From Bacteroidales bacterium (lineage in GTDB: Bacteria > Bacteroidota > Bacteroidia > Bacteroidales > WCHB1-69), in the NCBI GenBank assembly GCA_017964755.1, contig JAGCRI010000147.1:1-31538 (forward strand): 31,538 nucleotides of DNA, read 5' to 3'. The notes beneath the pieces were generated by a model, which had not been told where the DNA came from, made no database searches, and worked only from the letters and a program-made list of their open reading frames with translations. A program made the position numbers and the translations under genes. Within the stretch, counting starts at the first letter, position 1. Every line of letters starts with the position of its first letter. This document shows positions 1 to 6,692 of the stretch, one piece after another.

Positions 1-2
1 AC

Positions 3-383
3 AAGTATGAGAAAAAAATTGTAGGGAAATGGATAGTGACCAAAGCAAAGGCTGATATGGATGGAACGGGTTTGGGATGTATGAAAGACGGTACTATAAC
101 CTTTAGAGAGAATGGGGTGTGTATTTGGGAGTCTTGTGATGATTGTGGAAATACTGAGGCAGAACTGGAATACTCCATTAATAATGATGAACTGATAATG
201 GAGTATAGTGCGAAAGGTGAAGGTGACACAAAAAAAATGTCATTTGTTTTAAATATTGAGGTAAAAAAATCTTTCATGTATGCTTCTGGTAAAATGAAAT
301 TGCAATACGAGGCTTATGAATATCCTGAACTAAGCCGTAATGATGAAGCTAAATGTACGATGGAAATGGAGAAGAAGAAATAG
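3..383 (+). CDS. Lipocalin-like domain protein, C-terminal part (5' end outside window)
   Basis: The reading frame is open from the left edge (first full codon at base 3) and ends at TAG 381-383, so the real start lies outside the window; the GTG at 36 is internal. The first residues read KYEKKIVGKWIVTKAK. The GKW at the start of a small beta-rich domain is the hallmark of the lipocalin-like families common in Bacteroidetes lipoproteins. The remainder alternates short hydrophobic and charged stretches (EYSINNDELIMEYSAKGEG), as expected for a beta-barrel, and has several Cys residues (C15, C29, C34 and C37 counted from the GTG at 36). The signal peptide or lipobox that would confirm a lipoprotein cannot be seen. 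Ligand and function are unknown. The gene converges with the L25 gene and shares its terminator. The fold assignment rests on pattern only. Confidence 0.6.
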   Translation, partial: KYEKKIVGKWIVTKAKADMDGTGLGCMKDGTITFRENGVCIWESCDDCGNTEAELEYSINNDELIMEYSAKGEGDTKKMSFVLNIEVKKSFMYASGKMKLQYEAYEYPELSRNDEAKCTMEMEKKK

Positions 384-420
384 TACTTGTGACCAAGCCA
401 TCTGGCGCACGCGACAATAA

Positions 421-453
421 AAATAGCGACACCACATTGTGAAGTCGCTATTT
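421..453. terminator. Bidirectional intrinsic terminator between convergent genes
   Basis: A perfect 10-bp stem is formed by AAATAGCGAC (421-430) and GTCGCTATTT (444-453) around a 13-nt loop. A T-run follows on the plus strand (451-460). The A-rich flank 416-423 gives a T-run on the minus strand. It serves both the lipocalin-like gene (+) and the L25 gene (-). Confidence 0.85.
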
Positions 454-504
454 TTTTGTTTTAACCTTAATGGCACCAACGCCATCAAGACCTTATATCG
501 AAGA

Positions 505-1077
505 TTATGCCTCTTCAGTTGGGGCTTCTTCAACGTTACGTGTTGAAAGAACTGATACGACAACTTTGGCGGGATTTTCAACAAACTGAATGTTTTCAGC
601 AGGAATTTCAGCCACTTTCAAAGAGTTGTCGATGTCAAGGCCGGAGATGTCAACAGTGATGTTTTCCGGAATGTGTTCCAACAGACCTTTGACTTTCAGT
701 TTTCTTGTTTTCTTGACGAGCTTGCCGCCGCGGAGAACACCGGGTGATGTGCCTTTCAGCAACATTGGAATAGAAATTGTAATCGGTTTGCCTTCAACAA
801 CTTCCAAAAAGTCAACGTGCAGAAGCTTGTCGGTGATGGGGTGGAACTGTGTGGCTTGAACGATGGCATTCATCTTTTTGCCTTCAATGTCAAGTTCAAC
901 ATACTTTACTTCAGGGGTATAGAGAAGATTACGGAAGCTGTTTTCCGGAACTACGAACTGATACTGCTGTTCGCCGCCGTAAACAACACACGGAATCAAG
1001 CCGTTTGCTCTGTTTTCTTTTGCATCTCTTTTCCCTACGTTCTTTCTTAAAGAACCGCTAATAGATACTGATTTCAT
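505..1077 (-). CDS. rplY: 50S ribosomal protein L25 / general stress protein Ctc
   Basis: This 190-residue protein is the long, two-domain (Ctc or TL5) form of L25. The N-terminal 5S-rRNA-binding domain (about residues 1-92) begins MKSVSISGSLRKNVGKRDAK and contains NGLIPCVVYGG and LLHVDFLEV, typical of the family. The C-terminal domain (about 93-180) carries GKPITISIPM, the conserved LLKGTSPGVLRGGKL segment and GLEHIPENITVDISGL-like sequence (here GLLEHIPENITVDISGL). A short acidic tail ends in EEAPTEEA. L25 binds 5S rRNA at the central protuberance of the large subunit. The gene has its own promoter (1118-1125) and so is probably transcribed separately from the upstream beta-barrel gene. The usual partner pth is not downstream here. 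Confidence 0.95.
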   Translation of the reverse strand: MKSVSISGSLRKNVGKRDAKENRANGLIPCVVYGGEQQYQFVVPENSFRNLLYTPEVKYVELDIEGKKMNAIVQATQFHPITDKLLHVDFLEVVEGKPITISIPMLLKGTSPGVLRGGKLVKKTRKLKVKGLLEHIPENITVDISGLDIDNSLKVAEIPAENIQFVENPAKVVVSVLSTRNVEEAPTEEA

Positions 1078-1117
1078 TTTTTTTTGTTTTTTATTAATAT
1101 GATTTTAAAAAAGTTTG

Positions 1118-1125
1118 CAAAGATA
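1118..1125 (-). promoter_or_regulatory. Bacteroidetes -7 promoter element for the L25 gene
   Basis: The minus strand reads TATCTTTG, an exact match to the Bacteroidetes consensus TAnnTTTG, 41 bp upstream of the L25 start codon. No clear -33 TTTG is visible. Confidence 0.6.
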
Positions 1126-1174
1126 GTAAAAAATGAGATATGTTTTTCCGATATGGGAATTTTCTGTTTTGGCA

Positions 1175-2425
1175 CTATAGTATAAAGAATGATAATGTCA
1201 GTGCTCCGTAGGCTGCAGCCGACCTGAAACCGAGCACGCCGCCCTCAATGTTAACCCCTATAGTCATATCGTCATTTGGTATTTGGCATTTGTATGCAAT
1301 TCCTCCGCCCAAGCCTATGCCTGAGTAGTTGCAGTATTTTATGGGCAGCTTGAATTTGAAACTGTGTGCGCCATGTGAATCCTCCCACTCTTTTGCTACG
1401 GAGGGCGCAACTGAAGCTATGAAAATGAAGTTTGAAAATAGTGAGAATGAGAGTCCGCCTTCAATGCCGAGAATGACAGGAGCGTAATTTTTGAATGTGA
1501 CTGATGAAAAGGCGTAGATTGAAGCCGGAGTTGCAGTGGCGTAACTTCCCCGTTGCGCACTGTCGGTAACGAACTTCACCATTGTGTCAATACTCCCTTT
1601 TATGCTGTTTGACAGTTGGGCTATATTCGTTTCAAAACCGTCAAATGAAAAGTCAAGTTTCCGTGAAAGAGAATAACTTTTTGAATTCCAATAGGTAAAC
1701 CCTAAATTTGCTGTGCCGATGTTAAGAGTCCATAGGTTCCTGTCAGCGAAGCCGCCTTCAAAGTTCACTCCTACATCAAATGCACCGCCAAGACCATTCA
1801 GGTAGCGTGAACCGGCATTCTTTAAATCAAAATCAGCCTGAACGTCAAGATTTTCAGAAAGTTCTGTTGTATTGTGTATGGTAAAATCCTTTACTGAAAA
1901 GCCCAACTGCGCTATTCCTATTCTGAAACCGCCGTTAAAATCCAACCACATTTTGCTTTGTTCGTCCAAATCCCATTTCGGTGTAACAAATTTTAAAGCC
2001 AGATCACGATAGGCGGTGTATTCTATATTATTGCTTCCCAAATCTACTTTTTCGGTGCCGTATTGTTTGTTGCCGTACAAAATTGTGTTCCATAACTCCT
2101 TTGAAAATCTTGTTTCTGCAAAAAAACGGGCCTTATATATTACACCAATGCCAAATTCTTTTTTGCGTTTCAGGAGCCAAACGGCACCAATGCCCGCGCT
2201 CGCATCAGCGAAAGCCATGTTCTTGGCTCTGATACGGCTGCTCCATTTCTCCTTTTCCGCTGCGCTGATTTTTCCGCCCCTGAAATATTTGTTTATTGCA
2301 CTGTATGGTAATGAATTGGAGGCTCCCACAGCGGTGCTGTTGACTTCTATCGTCACAGGTTCGTCAACTTGTGCGAACAGAACAGCAGGGACAAAAATCA
2401 AAAGGAATGGCAGCAGGCGTTTCAT
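1175..2425 (-). CDS. Outer-membrane beta-barrel protein, DUF5723-like
   Basis: The 416-residue protein starts with a clear signal peptide (MKRLLPFLLIFVPAVLFAQ, probable cleavage after AQ). After it come alternating amphipathic strands rich in Gly and aromatics (FGIGVIYKARFFAETRF, LGFTYWNSKSYSL, GIGLGGGIAYKC), and it ends in a hydrophobic aromatic strand (ALTLSFFIL), as do outer-membrane barrels. This layout resembles the DUF5723 group of Bacteroidetes barrels, and the N-terminal ASNSLPYSAINKYFRGG segment also fits. Its ATG overlaps the pdxJ stop by one base (TGATG), which suggests translational coupling as the last gene of the ribD-pdxJ operon. Cargo or role is unknown. The family name is inferred; the membrane-barrel nature is more secure. 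Confidence 0.65.
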   Translation of the reverse strand: MKRLLPFLLIFVPAVLFAQVDEPVTIEVNSTAVGASNSLPYSAINKYFRGGKISAAEKEKWSSRIRAKNMAFADASAGIGAVWLLKRKKEFGIGVIYKARFFAETRFSKELWNTILYGNKQYGTEKVDLGSNNIEYTAYRDLALKFVTPKWDLDEQSKMWLDFNGGFRIGIAQLGFSVKDFTIHNTTELSENLDVQADFDLKNAGSRYLNGLGGAFDVGVNFEGGFADRNLWTLNIGTANLGFTYWNSKSYSLSRKLDFSFDGFETNIAQLSNSIKGSIDTMVKFVTDSAQRGSYATATPASIYAFSSVTFKNYAPVILGIEGGLSFSLFSNFIFIASVAPSVAKEWEDSHGAHSFKFKLPIKYCNYSGIGLGGGIAYKCQIPNDDMTIGVNIEGGVLGFRSAAAYGALTLSFFIL

Positions 2426-3147
2426 CAGATTTCAAGTTCTTTAAGATAACGAGTAATGGTCTCTTTAAGTCCAAGATAGAGAGCATCGCAGATAAGTGCG
2501 TGACCTATAGAGACTTCCAATAGCTGCGGTATGTTTTTCGCAAAATAGTTCAGATTGACAAGAGAGAGGTCGTGCCCTGCATTCAAGCCGATACCCATTT
2601 CAACAGCCTTTTCGGCGGCGGTGCGGTATTTGGCGATTGCCTCCGCAGGATTCTTCACGTAGTTGGAGGCGTAGCCTTCGGTGTAAAGTTCCACACGGTC
2701 GGTGCCGGTAGCTTTGGAATGCTCTATCATTACGGGGTCAGGGTTGACAAAAATGGAAGTGCGGATGCCCTTGTCGTGGAATTTACCGATTACATCTGTA
2801 AGAAATGCGCTATGTGCCACAGTGTCCCAGCCTGCGTTGGAAGTGAGCGCCTCAGGCGGGTCGGGGACAAGTGTAACCTGTGTGGGGACAACATCGAGCA
2901 CAAGACTGATGAATTTCTCTGAAGGATAACCTTCAATATTGAACTCAGTCGAGACAAGTTTTTTCAGGTCATAGACGTCTTTGTAACGAATGTGCCGTTC
3001 GTCAGGGCGTGGGTGCACGGTTATGCCTTCCGCTCCGAACAGCTCGCAGTCGCGCGCCACTTGAAGCAGGTCGGGCATGTTGCCGCCGCGTGCGTTCCGC
3101 AAAGTCGCAATCTTGTTCACGTTTACACTCAATCTTGTCGTTTTCAT
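2425..3147 (-). CDS. pdxJ: Pyridoxine 5'-phosphate synthase PdxJ
   Basis: PdxJ condenses 1-deoxyxylulose 5-phosphate with 3-amino-2-oxopropyl phosphate to form pyridoxine 5'-phosphate, the ring-closing step of DXP-dependent vitamin B6 synthesis in the cytosol. The 240-residue length is normal. The N-terminal strand reads LSVNVNKIATLRNARGG. The ITVHPRPDERHI motif holds catalytic H45, and E72 sits in FNIEGYPS. GLNAGHDL carries the conserved C-terminal His (H192). These positions agree with the known E. coli catalytic residues H45, E72 and H193. The start lies 56 bp downstream of the ribD stop with no obvious promoter between. The stop overlaps the start of the beta-barrel gene. Confidence 0.96.
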   Translation of the reverse strand: MKTTRLSVNVNKIATLRNARGGNMPDLLQVARDCELFGAEGITVHPRPDERHIRYKDVYDLKKLVSTEFNIEGYPSEKFISLVLDVVPTQVTLVPDPPEALTSNAGWDTVAHSAFLTDVIGKFHDKGIRTSIFVNPDPVMIEHSKATGTDRVELYTEGYASNYVKNPAEAIAKYRTAAEKAVEMGIGLNAGHDLSLVNLNYFAKNIPQLLEVSIGHALICDALYLGLKETITRYLKELEI

Positions 3148-3203
3148 AACAATTTCTTTTAAAACATTTATGTATAGTGTATTAGCTTATTGAAAAGTTT
3201 TTG

Positions 3204-4181
3204 TCAATCTTTATGGAATATGTATTTCACAGTATCACCTGAAACGGAAAATCCTTTGTCGGGTTGCACCGGTACAGCCGGAGCCGTAACGCCCTGCCCC
3301 CATATTTTGTCTCCTGTAAGAATCCTTATTTCATCATACAAATCAGCTTCTAAAAATCTGTCGAGAGTTTTTCTTCCACCTTCAACAATAACAGATTGGA
3401 TATTTTGATTATAAAGCAGGTGTAGAACTTCATTCAAAGAATTTTTTTCTTGGGAAAAAGAAAATGTTTCATTGCCGATTCTGACATTTCCCCTGCTTAA
3501 AATGACAGGGATGGGATTTTTTTCTGAATATAATCTGTTGGTTAGCAAAGGTTTGTCATTCTTAAAAGTATTATATCCCACTAAAACCGCATCCTCTTCG
3601 CCGCGCCATTTGTGGGAGAGTGTGCGCAACTCGGCGTTGGTAATCCAATAGTTGTATTCTTTTTCCGGGTCGGGGCGCAGAACATCCATATAGCCGTCCT
3701 TGGTCTGAGCCCATTTCAGGATAATGTAAGGTCTTTTTTTATTGTGGAAAGTGAAGAAACGTCTGTTCAGGAAATCGCACTCTTTTTGCAGCACACCGAC
3801 AGTAACCTCAATGCCGGCCGCTTTAAGTATTGCAATGCCTTTTCCATTAACTTTTGGGTTGGGGTCGGTGCTGCCGATTACCACCCGTTTGACTCCGTAG
3901 TTCACGAGTGCGTTGGCGCATGGCGGCGTTTTGCCGAAGTGTGAGCATGGCTCCAAACTGACGTACATTGTTGAATGTTTCAGCACCTCCTTGTCCGCAA
4001 GGCTGTTGATAGCGTTGATTTCAGCGTGCGGGCCGCCGTATTTTTTGTGCCACCCTTCACCTGCAATTTTGCCGTCAGCCACAATCACCGCCCCGACTAA
4101 TGGATTTGGCGAAACACTGCCCAATCCATTGTTAGCCAATGCTATACATCTACGCATATATAATTCGTCATCCGCTTTCAT
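3204..4181 (-). CDS. ribD: Bifunctional riboflavin deaminase/reductase RibD
   Basis: RibD performs the second and third steps of riboflavin synthesis: deamination of the diaminopyrimidinone ribosyl phosphate, then NADPH-dependent reduction of the ribosyl chain. The N-terminal deaminase domain (about 1-145) has the zinc motifs H52-A-E54 (GGPHAEINAI) and P78-C79...C88 (EPCSHFGKTPPC). The C-terminal reductase domain (about 147-325) has RPYIILKWAQTKDG, RGEEDAVLVGYNTFKNDKP and IVEGGRKTLDRFL. At 325 residues it is slightly compact but complete. The ATG overlaps the stop of the DUF4296 gene by four bases (ATGA), which indicates translational coupling. The other rib genes are not in the window. I see no FMN riboswitch, and the coupled start leaves no room for one. 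Confidence 0.95.
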   Translation of the reverse strand: MKADDELYMRRCIALANNGLGSVSPNPLVGAVIVADGKIAGEGWHKKYGGPHAEINAINSLADKEVLKHSTMYVSLEPCSHFGKTPPCANALVNYGVKRVVIGSTDPNPKVNGKGIAILKAAGIEVTVGVLQKECDFLNRRFFTFHNKKRPYIILKWAQTKDGYMDVLRPDPEKEYNYWITNAELRTLSHKWRGEEDAVLVGYNTFKNDKPLLTNRLYSEKNPIPVILSRGNVRIGNETFSFSQEKNSLNEVLHLLYNQNIQSVIVEGGRKTLDRFLEADLYDEIRILTGDKIWGQGVTAPAVPVQPDKGFSVSGDTVKYIFHKD

Positions 4182-4567
4182 CGTTCAATTTCGTTTAACG
4201 CCTGACGCTGTTCCTCCACTTTGCTCATAACATCTTTCATGAAAAAGTCTGATTCCTCAGGTTGCTTCAAATAGTAGTTGCTGTTTTCTATGTATTCCTC
4301 TTTTGTGATTCCGTATTTTTGAAAGATGTTGGAATAGAGTTGTTTGCATATTGCTTGTTTGTCGCTGTCTTCGGGAGCGTAAAAAATCTCACCTTCAGCA
4401 ATATAGCTTTCCGCCAAAATCATCACCATGGTATCCCTGTCGATAATGCGGTGTGGAGCCGGGCTATATTCTTTGGTAGGGGAACTGCAGCCCGCAGTCA
4501 TTAGCAGGATAATTGCAAAAAGATGAAAAATTGACAGCCTATTACTCATATTTTTTAAGTTTCTCAT
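4178..4567 (-). CDS. DUF4296 domain lipoprotein
   Basis: This small secreted lipoprotein has 129 residues. A hydrophobic segment (FHLFAIILLM) leads to the lipobox TAGC with lipidated C27. The mature part carries a DUF4296-type helical pattern: IIDRDTMVMILAESYIAEG, then LYSNIFQKYGITKEEYIENSNYYLKQPEESDFFMKDVMSKVEE. DUF4296 proteins are Bacteroidetes-specific lipoproteins of unknown function. Two starts are possible: M1 (4567), or M7 (4549), which gives a more typical 20-residue signal peptide. Both overlap the 3' end of the TPR gene, by 26 or 8 bases. The gene is coupled to ribD by an ATGA overlap. Confidence 0.8.
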   Translation of the reverse strand: MRNLKNMSNRLSIFHLFAIILLMTAGCSSPTKEYSPAPHRIIDRDTMVMILAESYIAEGEIFYAPEDSDKQAICKQLYSNIFQKYGITKEEYIENSNYYLKQPEESDFFMKDVMSKVEEQRQALNEIER

Positions 4568-5936
4568 TCAAATCATTGTTAATCAAGCCTTTCCTTTTTG
4601 CTGTTTTCCATGCTGCGACAGCTTCATCCTTATTTCCGAGTTCAATATATGCATTTCCGAGCATATAGTAAATTTTTGCGGAAAGCATTGTGTCGTAAGA
4701 GAAAGAGGCAGCGGTCTTCAGAATTTCGGCGGCCTTCTTCGCATTTCCCGTATTAAGGTATGCCATGCCGATTGAATATTGCAGCATTGAATTTCCGGGG
4801 AAAAGCCCGAGCACACGATCCGCCTCATCTGTGATTTTTGAATCTTCACGCAATTGCGACAAAACAAAGAAATAATCTTCCCAGACAGTGTAGCGTGAAT
4901 CGTCTATTGCGAGGGCTTTTTCGAGGTAGATCTTTGCCTCATCATACTTTTTGTCCATTATTTTCATGGAAGCGAGGTTTGCCCATCCTTCAATTGCTTC
5001 GGGGTGCGCGTCAGTGAGGGCATTAACCACTTCATACATTTCGCTTTTTTTAATGCCTGACCTCTCACCGTTCAATATGTATTCGGTGAATATGCTTTTA
5101 ATGGTCGGAAGTTTCTCATCTAAAGGATAATCCGGATTTTTAATAACCTTAATCATATAGTTCCAGCTCTCGGCACTGTTGCCTGTCGCATCGTAGTATT
5201 CGGCAAGGGCAAACTGCAGTTCGGGATTGTTGGGTGCAATAGCCCGTGCCTTTTCGTAATATGGGAATGCCTTGGAATATTGCTTGTTGGCGAGGTATAT
5301 GTCGCCAGCTCTGATATAATATTTCACATTGTCGGGAAACTCAGCGATAAGTTTGTCGTATTCTCCGGCGGCATTTTTCACATTATTCAGATAAAGCCAT
5401 ATATTCTTCTTTGTCTCAGTGAGTTCGTCGTTATATCCTATAAGGATTTCCAATTTGTCGTAAACTTTAATAACATCGGAGTAGCGTCCCAAATGAACGA
5501 GGGCGTCAGCTTCAGAAATGAGGTATCCTTCTATATTGGGTTTCATTTCGGAAAGGCGTTTCCAAAGTTCCGCTGACTCCGAATAGTTGCCAGCCTTGTC
5601 GCACATCTGGGCAAGCTCAACCAGATACCATTCGTTGTTTTTGTCTATTGAGGCTGCTTGTTTGAAATAATATGCGGCGTCAGTGTATTCTCTTTGTTCA
5701 GATTTTATTTTGCCTAACATAAAATAGGAGGCATCATGTTTCGGATTCTTTTCAAGAATATTTCTGAAAGTATTTTCGGCGGCGGTGAAGTTGCGGGAAT
5801 AGAATTCCTTGAGTCCTTCGGCATACACTTTCGACACATGCCGCTCGTTGTCGCTCACTATACGCGGTTTCTCTTTTTGTGCAGAACCAGCGCATACGGC
5901 GAAGATTAATAGCAGGATACAGAAATATCTTTTCAT
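4542..5936 (-). CDS. Secreted tetratricopeptide-repeat protein
   Basis: The protein has about 464 residues from the chosen start, with a signal peptide MKRYFCILLLIFAVCAGSAQ. The rest is a chain of TPR units with the usual spacing of small and aromatic residues, for example FTAAENTFRNILEKNPKHDA, YTDAAYYFKQAASIDKNNEW, YSKAFPYYEKARAIAPNNPE and AKIYLEKALAIDDSRYTV, ending in NKDEAVAAWKTAKRKG. It is probably a periplasmic or outer-membrane-associated scaffold. The frame is open 11 codons further upstream (to 5969), but that start would overlap the DUF4159 gene and place a charged stretch (FSQDKNKKSK) before the signal peptide. I therefore prefer 5936, 16 bp after the DUF4159 stop. Function is unknown. 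Confidence 0.82.
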   Translation of the reverse strand: MKRYFCILLLIFAVCAGSAQKEKPRIVSDNERHVSKVYAEGLKEFYSRNFTAAENTFRNILEKNPKHDASYFMLGKIKSEQREYTDAAYYFKQAASIDKNNEWYLVELAQMCDKAGNYSESAELWKRLSEMKPNIEGYLISEADALVHLGRYSDVIKVYDKLEILIGYNDELTETKKNIWLYLNNVKNAAGEYDKLIAEFPDNVKYYIRAGDIYLANKQYSKAFPYYEKARAIAPNNPELQFALAEYYDATGNSAESWNYMIKVIKNPDYPLDEKLPTIKSIFTEYILNGERSGIKKSEMYEVVNALTDAHPEAIEGWANLASMKIMDKKYDEAKIYLEKALAIDDSRYTVWEDYFFVLSQLREDSKITDEADRVLGLFPGNSMLQYSIGMAYLNTGNAKKAAEILKTAASFSYDTMLSAKIYYMLGNAYIELGNKDEAVAAWKTAKRKGLINNDLNEKLKKYE

Positions 5937-5952
5937 TTTTGACTTTTTGTTT

Positions 5953-6621
5953 TTATCTTGTGAAAACATATTGTATGATATTCGCCCCCATTTTCAACGC
6001 TTTGGTACGGGTGGCTTCCGAATCTTTGTGTACCTCATAGTCTTCCCATCCGTCTCCAAGGTCGCACTCATAGCTGTAGAAGCACACGAGCCTGCCTTCC
6101 CAGATGAGTCCGAACCCTTGCGGCGGCTTGTTGTCGTGTTCGTGGATTTTCGGCAGCCCGTTTGGAAAGTCGTATGTCTGATGATATATCGGATGATTGT
6201 ACGGCAACTCGACAAAATCGAGTTCAGGAAAGACGAGTTTCATCTGTTTGCGGACGTATGGGTCAAGACCGTAGTTGTCGTCAATATGTAGGAAGCCGCC
6301 TGAGATAAGATAGGTGCGGAGATTCTGTGCCTCATCGTCAGAAAAGACAACGTTGCCGTGCCCTGTCATGTGCACGAAAGGGTAGTGGAACAGGTCTGCG
6401 CTGCCGACTTCCACTGTGGCGTATGCGGCATTCAGTGAGGTTCCGAGATTTTTGTTGCAGAATGCTATAAGATTCTTCAGTGAAGTCGGATTCGCGTACC
6501 AGTCGCCGCCGCCGCGATACTTCAGCAATGCAATCTGCTGCCCCGACAACGGCAAAACCGCCGCCACCGCAAAAAGTAGAATAATGTGCCTCAAAAATTT
6601 TTTATAAACACTCAAATTCAT
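5953..6621 (-). CDS. DUF4159 domain protein, exported
   Basis: The 222-residue protein has an N-terminal signal sequence (FLRHIILLFAVAAVLPLSGQ) and then a complete DUF4159 domain. It opens with the characteristic GGGDWYANPTSLKNL, continues with LFHYPFVHMTGHGNVVFS, and has LRTYLISGGFLHIDDNYGLD, YNHPIYHQTYDFPNGLPKIHEHD and GRLVCFYSYECDLGDGWED. DUF4159 has a class I glutamine-amidotransferase-like fold of unknown activity. In many Bacteroidetes and Planctomycetes it sits beside membrane-anchored von Willebrand A proteins, as here. Between it and the upstream vWA gene is a 64-bp spacer made largely of a heptamer repeat. Confidence 0.88.
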   Translation of the reverse strand: MNLSVYKKFLRHIILLFAVAAVLPLSGQQIALLKYRGGGDWYANPTSLKNLIAFCNKNLGTSLNAAYATVEVGSADLFHYPFVHMTGHGNVVFSDDEAQNLRTYLISGGFLHIDDNYGLDPYVRKQMKLVFPELDFVELPYNHPIYHQTYDFPNGLPKIHEHDNKPPQGFGLIWEGRLVCFYSYECDLGDGWEDYEVHKDSEATRTKALKMGANIIQYVFTR

Positions 6622-6636
6622 AATCCCTCCTTTTTT

Positions 6637-6692
6637 CTAATTCCTAACTCCTAACTCCTATCTCCTATCTCCTATCTCCTATCTCCTAATAC
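6637..6692. repeat. Tandem heptamer repeat in the vWA/DUF4159 intergenic spacer
   Basis: Eight consecutive 7-bp units lie end to end on the plus strand: CTAATTC, CTAACTC twice, CTATCTC four times, then CTAATAC. On the transcribed (minus) strand this is a run of TAGGAG-containing units. The last unit contains the TAG stop codon of the vWA gene. The array ends 15 bp before the DUF4159 start codon. It resembles the short tandem heptanucleotide repeats known from cyanobacteria and some Bacteroidetes, and its copy number could be unstable. Confidence 0.9.

Noticed and set aside
3148..3203. Separate pdxJ promoter or an FMN/PLP-related riboswitch in the ribD-pdxJ spacer
   Set aside because: Only 56 AT-rich bases are available, with no TAnnTTTG and no conserved riboswitch elements.
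5937..5969. Eleven extra N-terminal codons of the TPR protein
   Set aside because: They would overlap the DUF4159 gene and precede a complete signal peptide.
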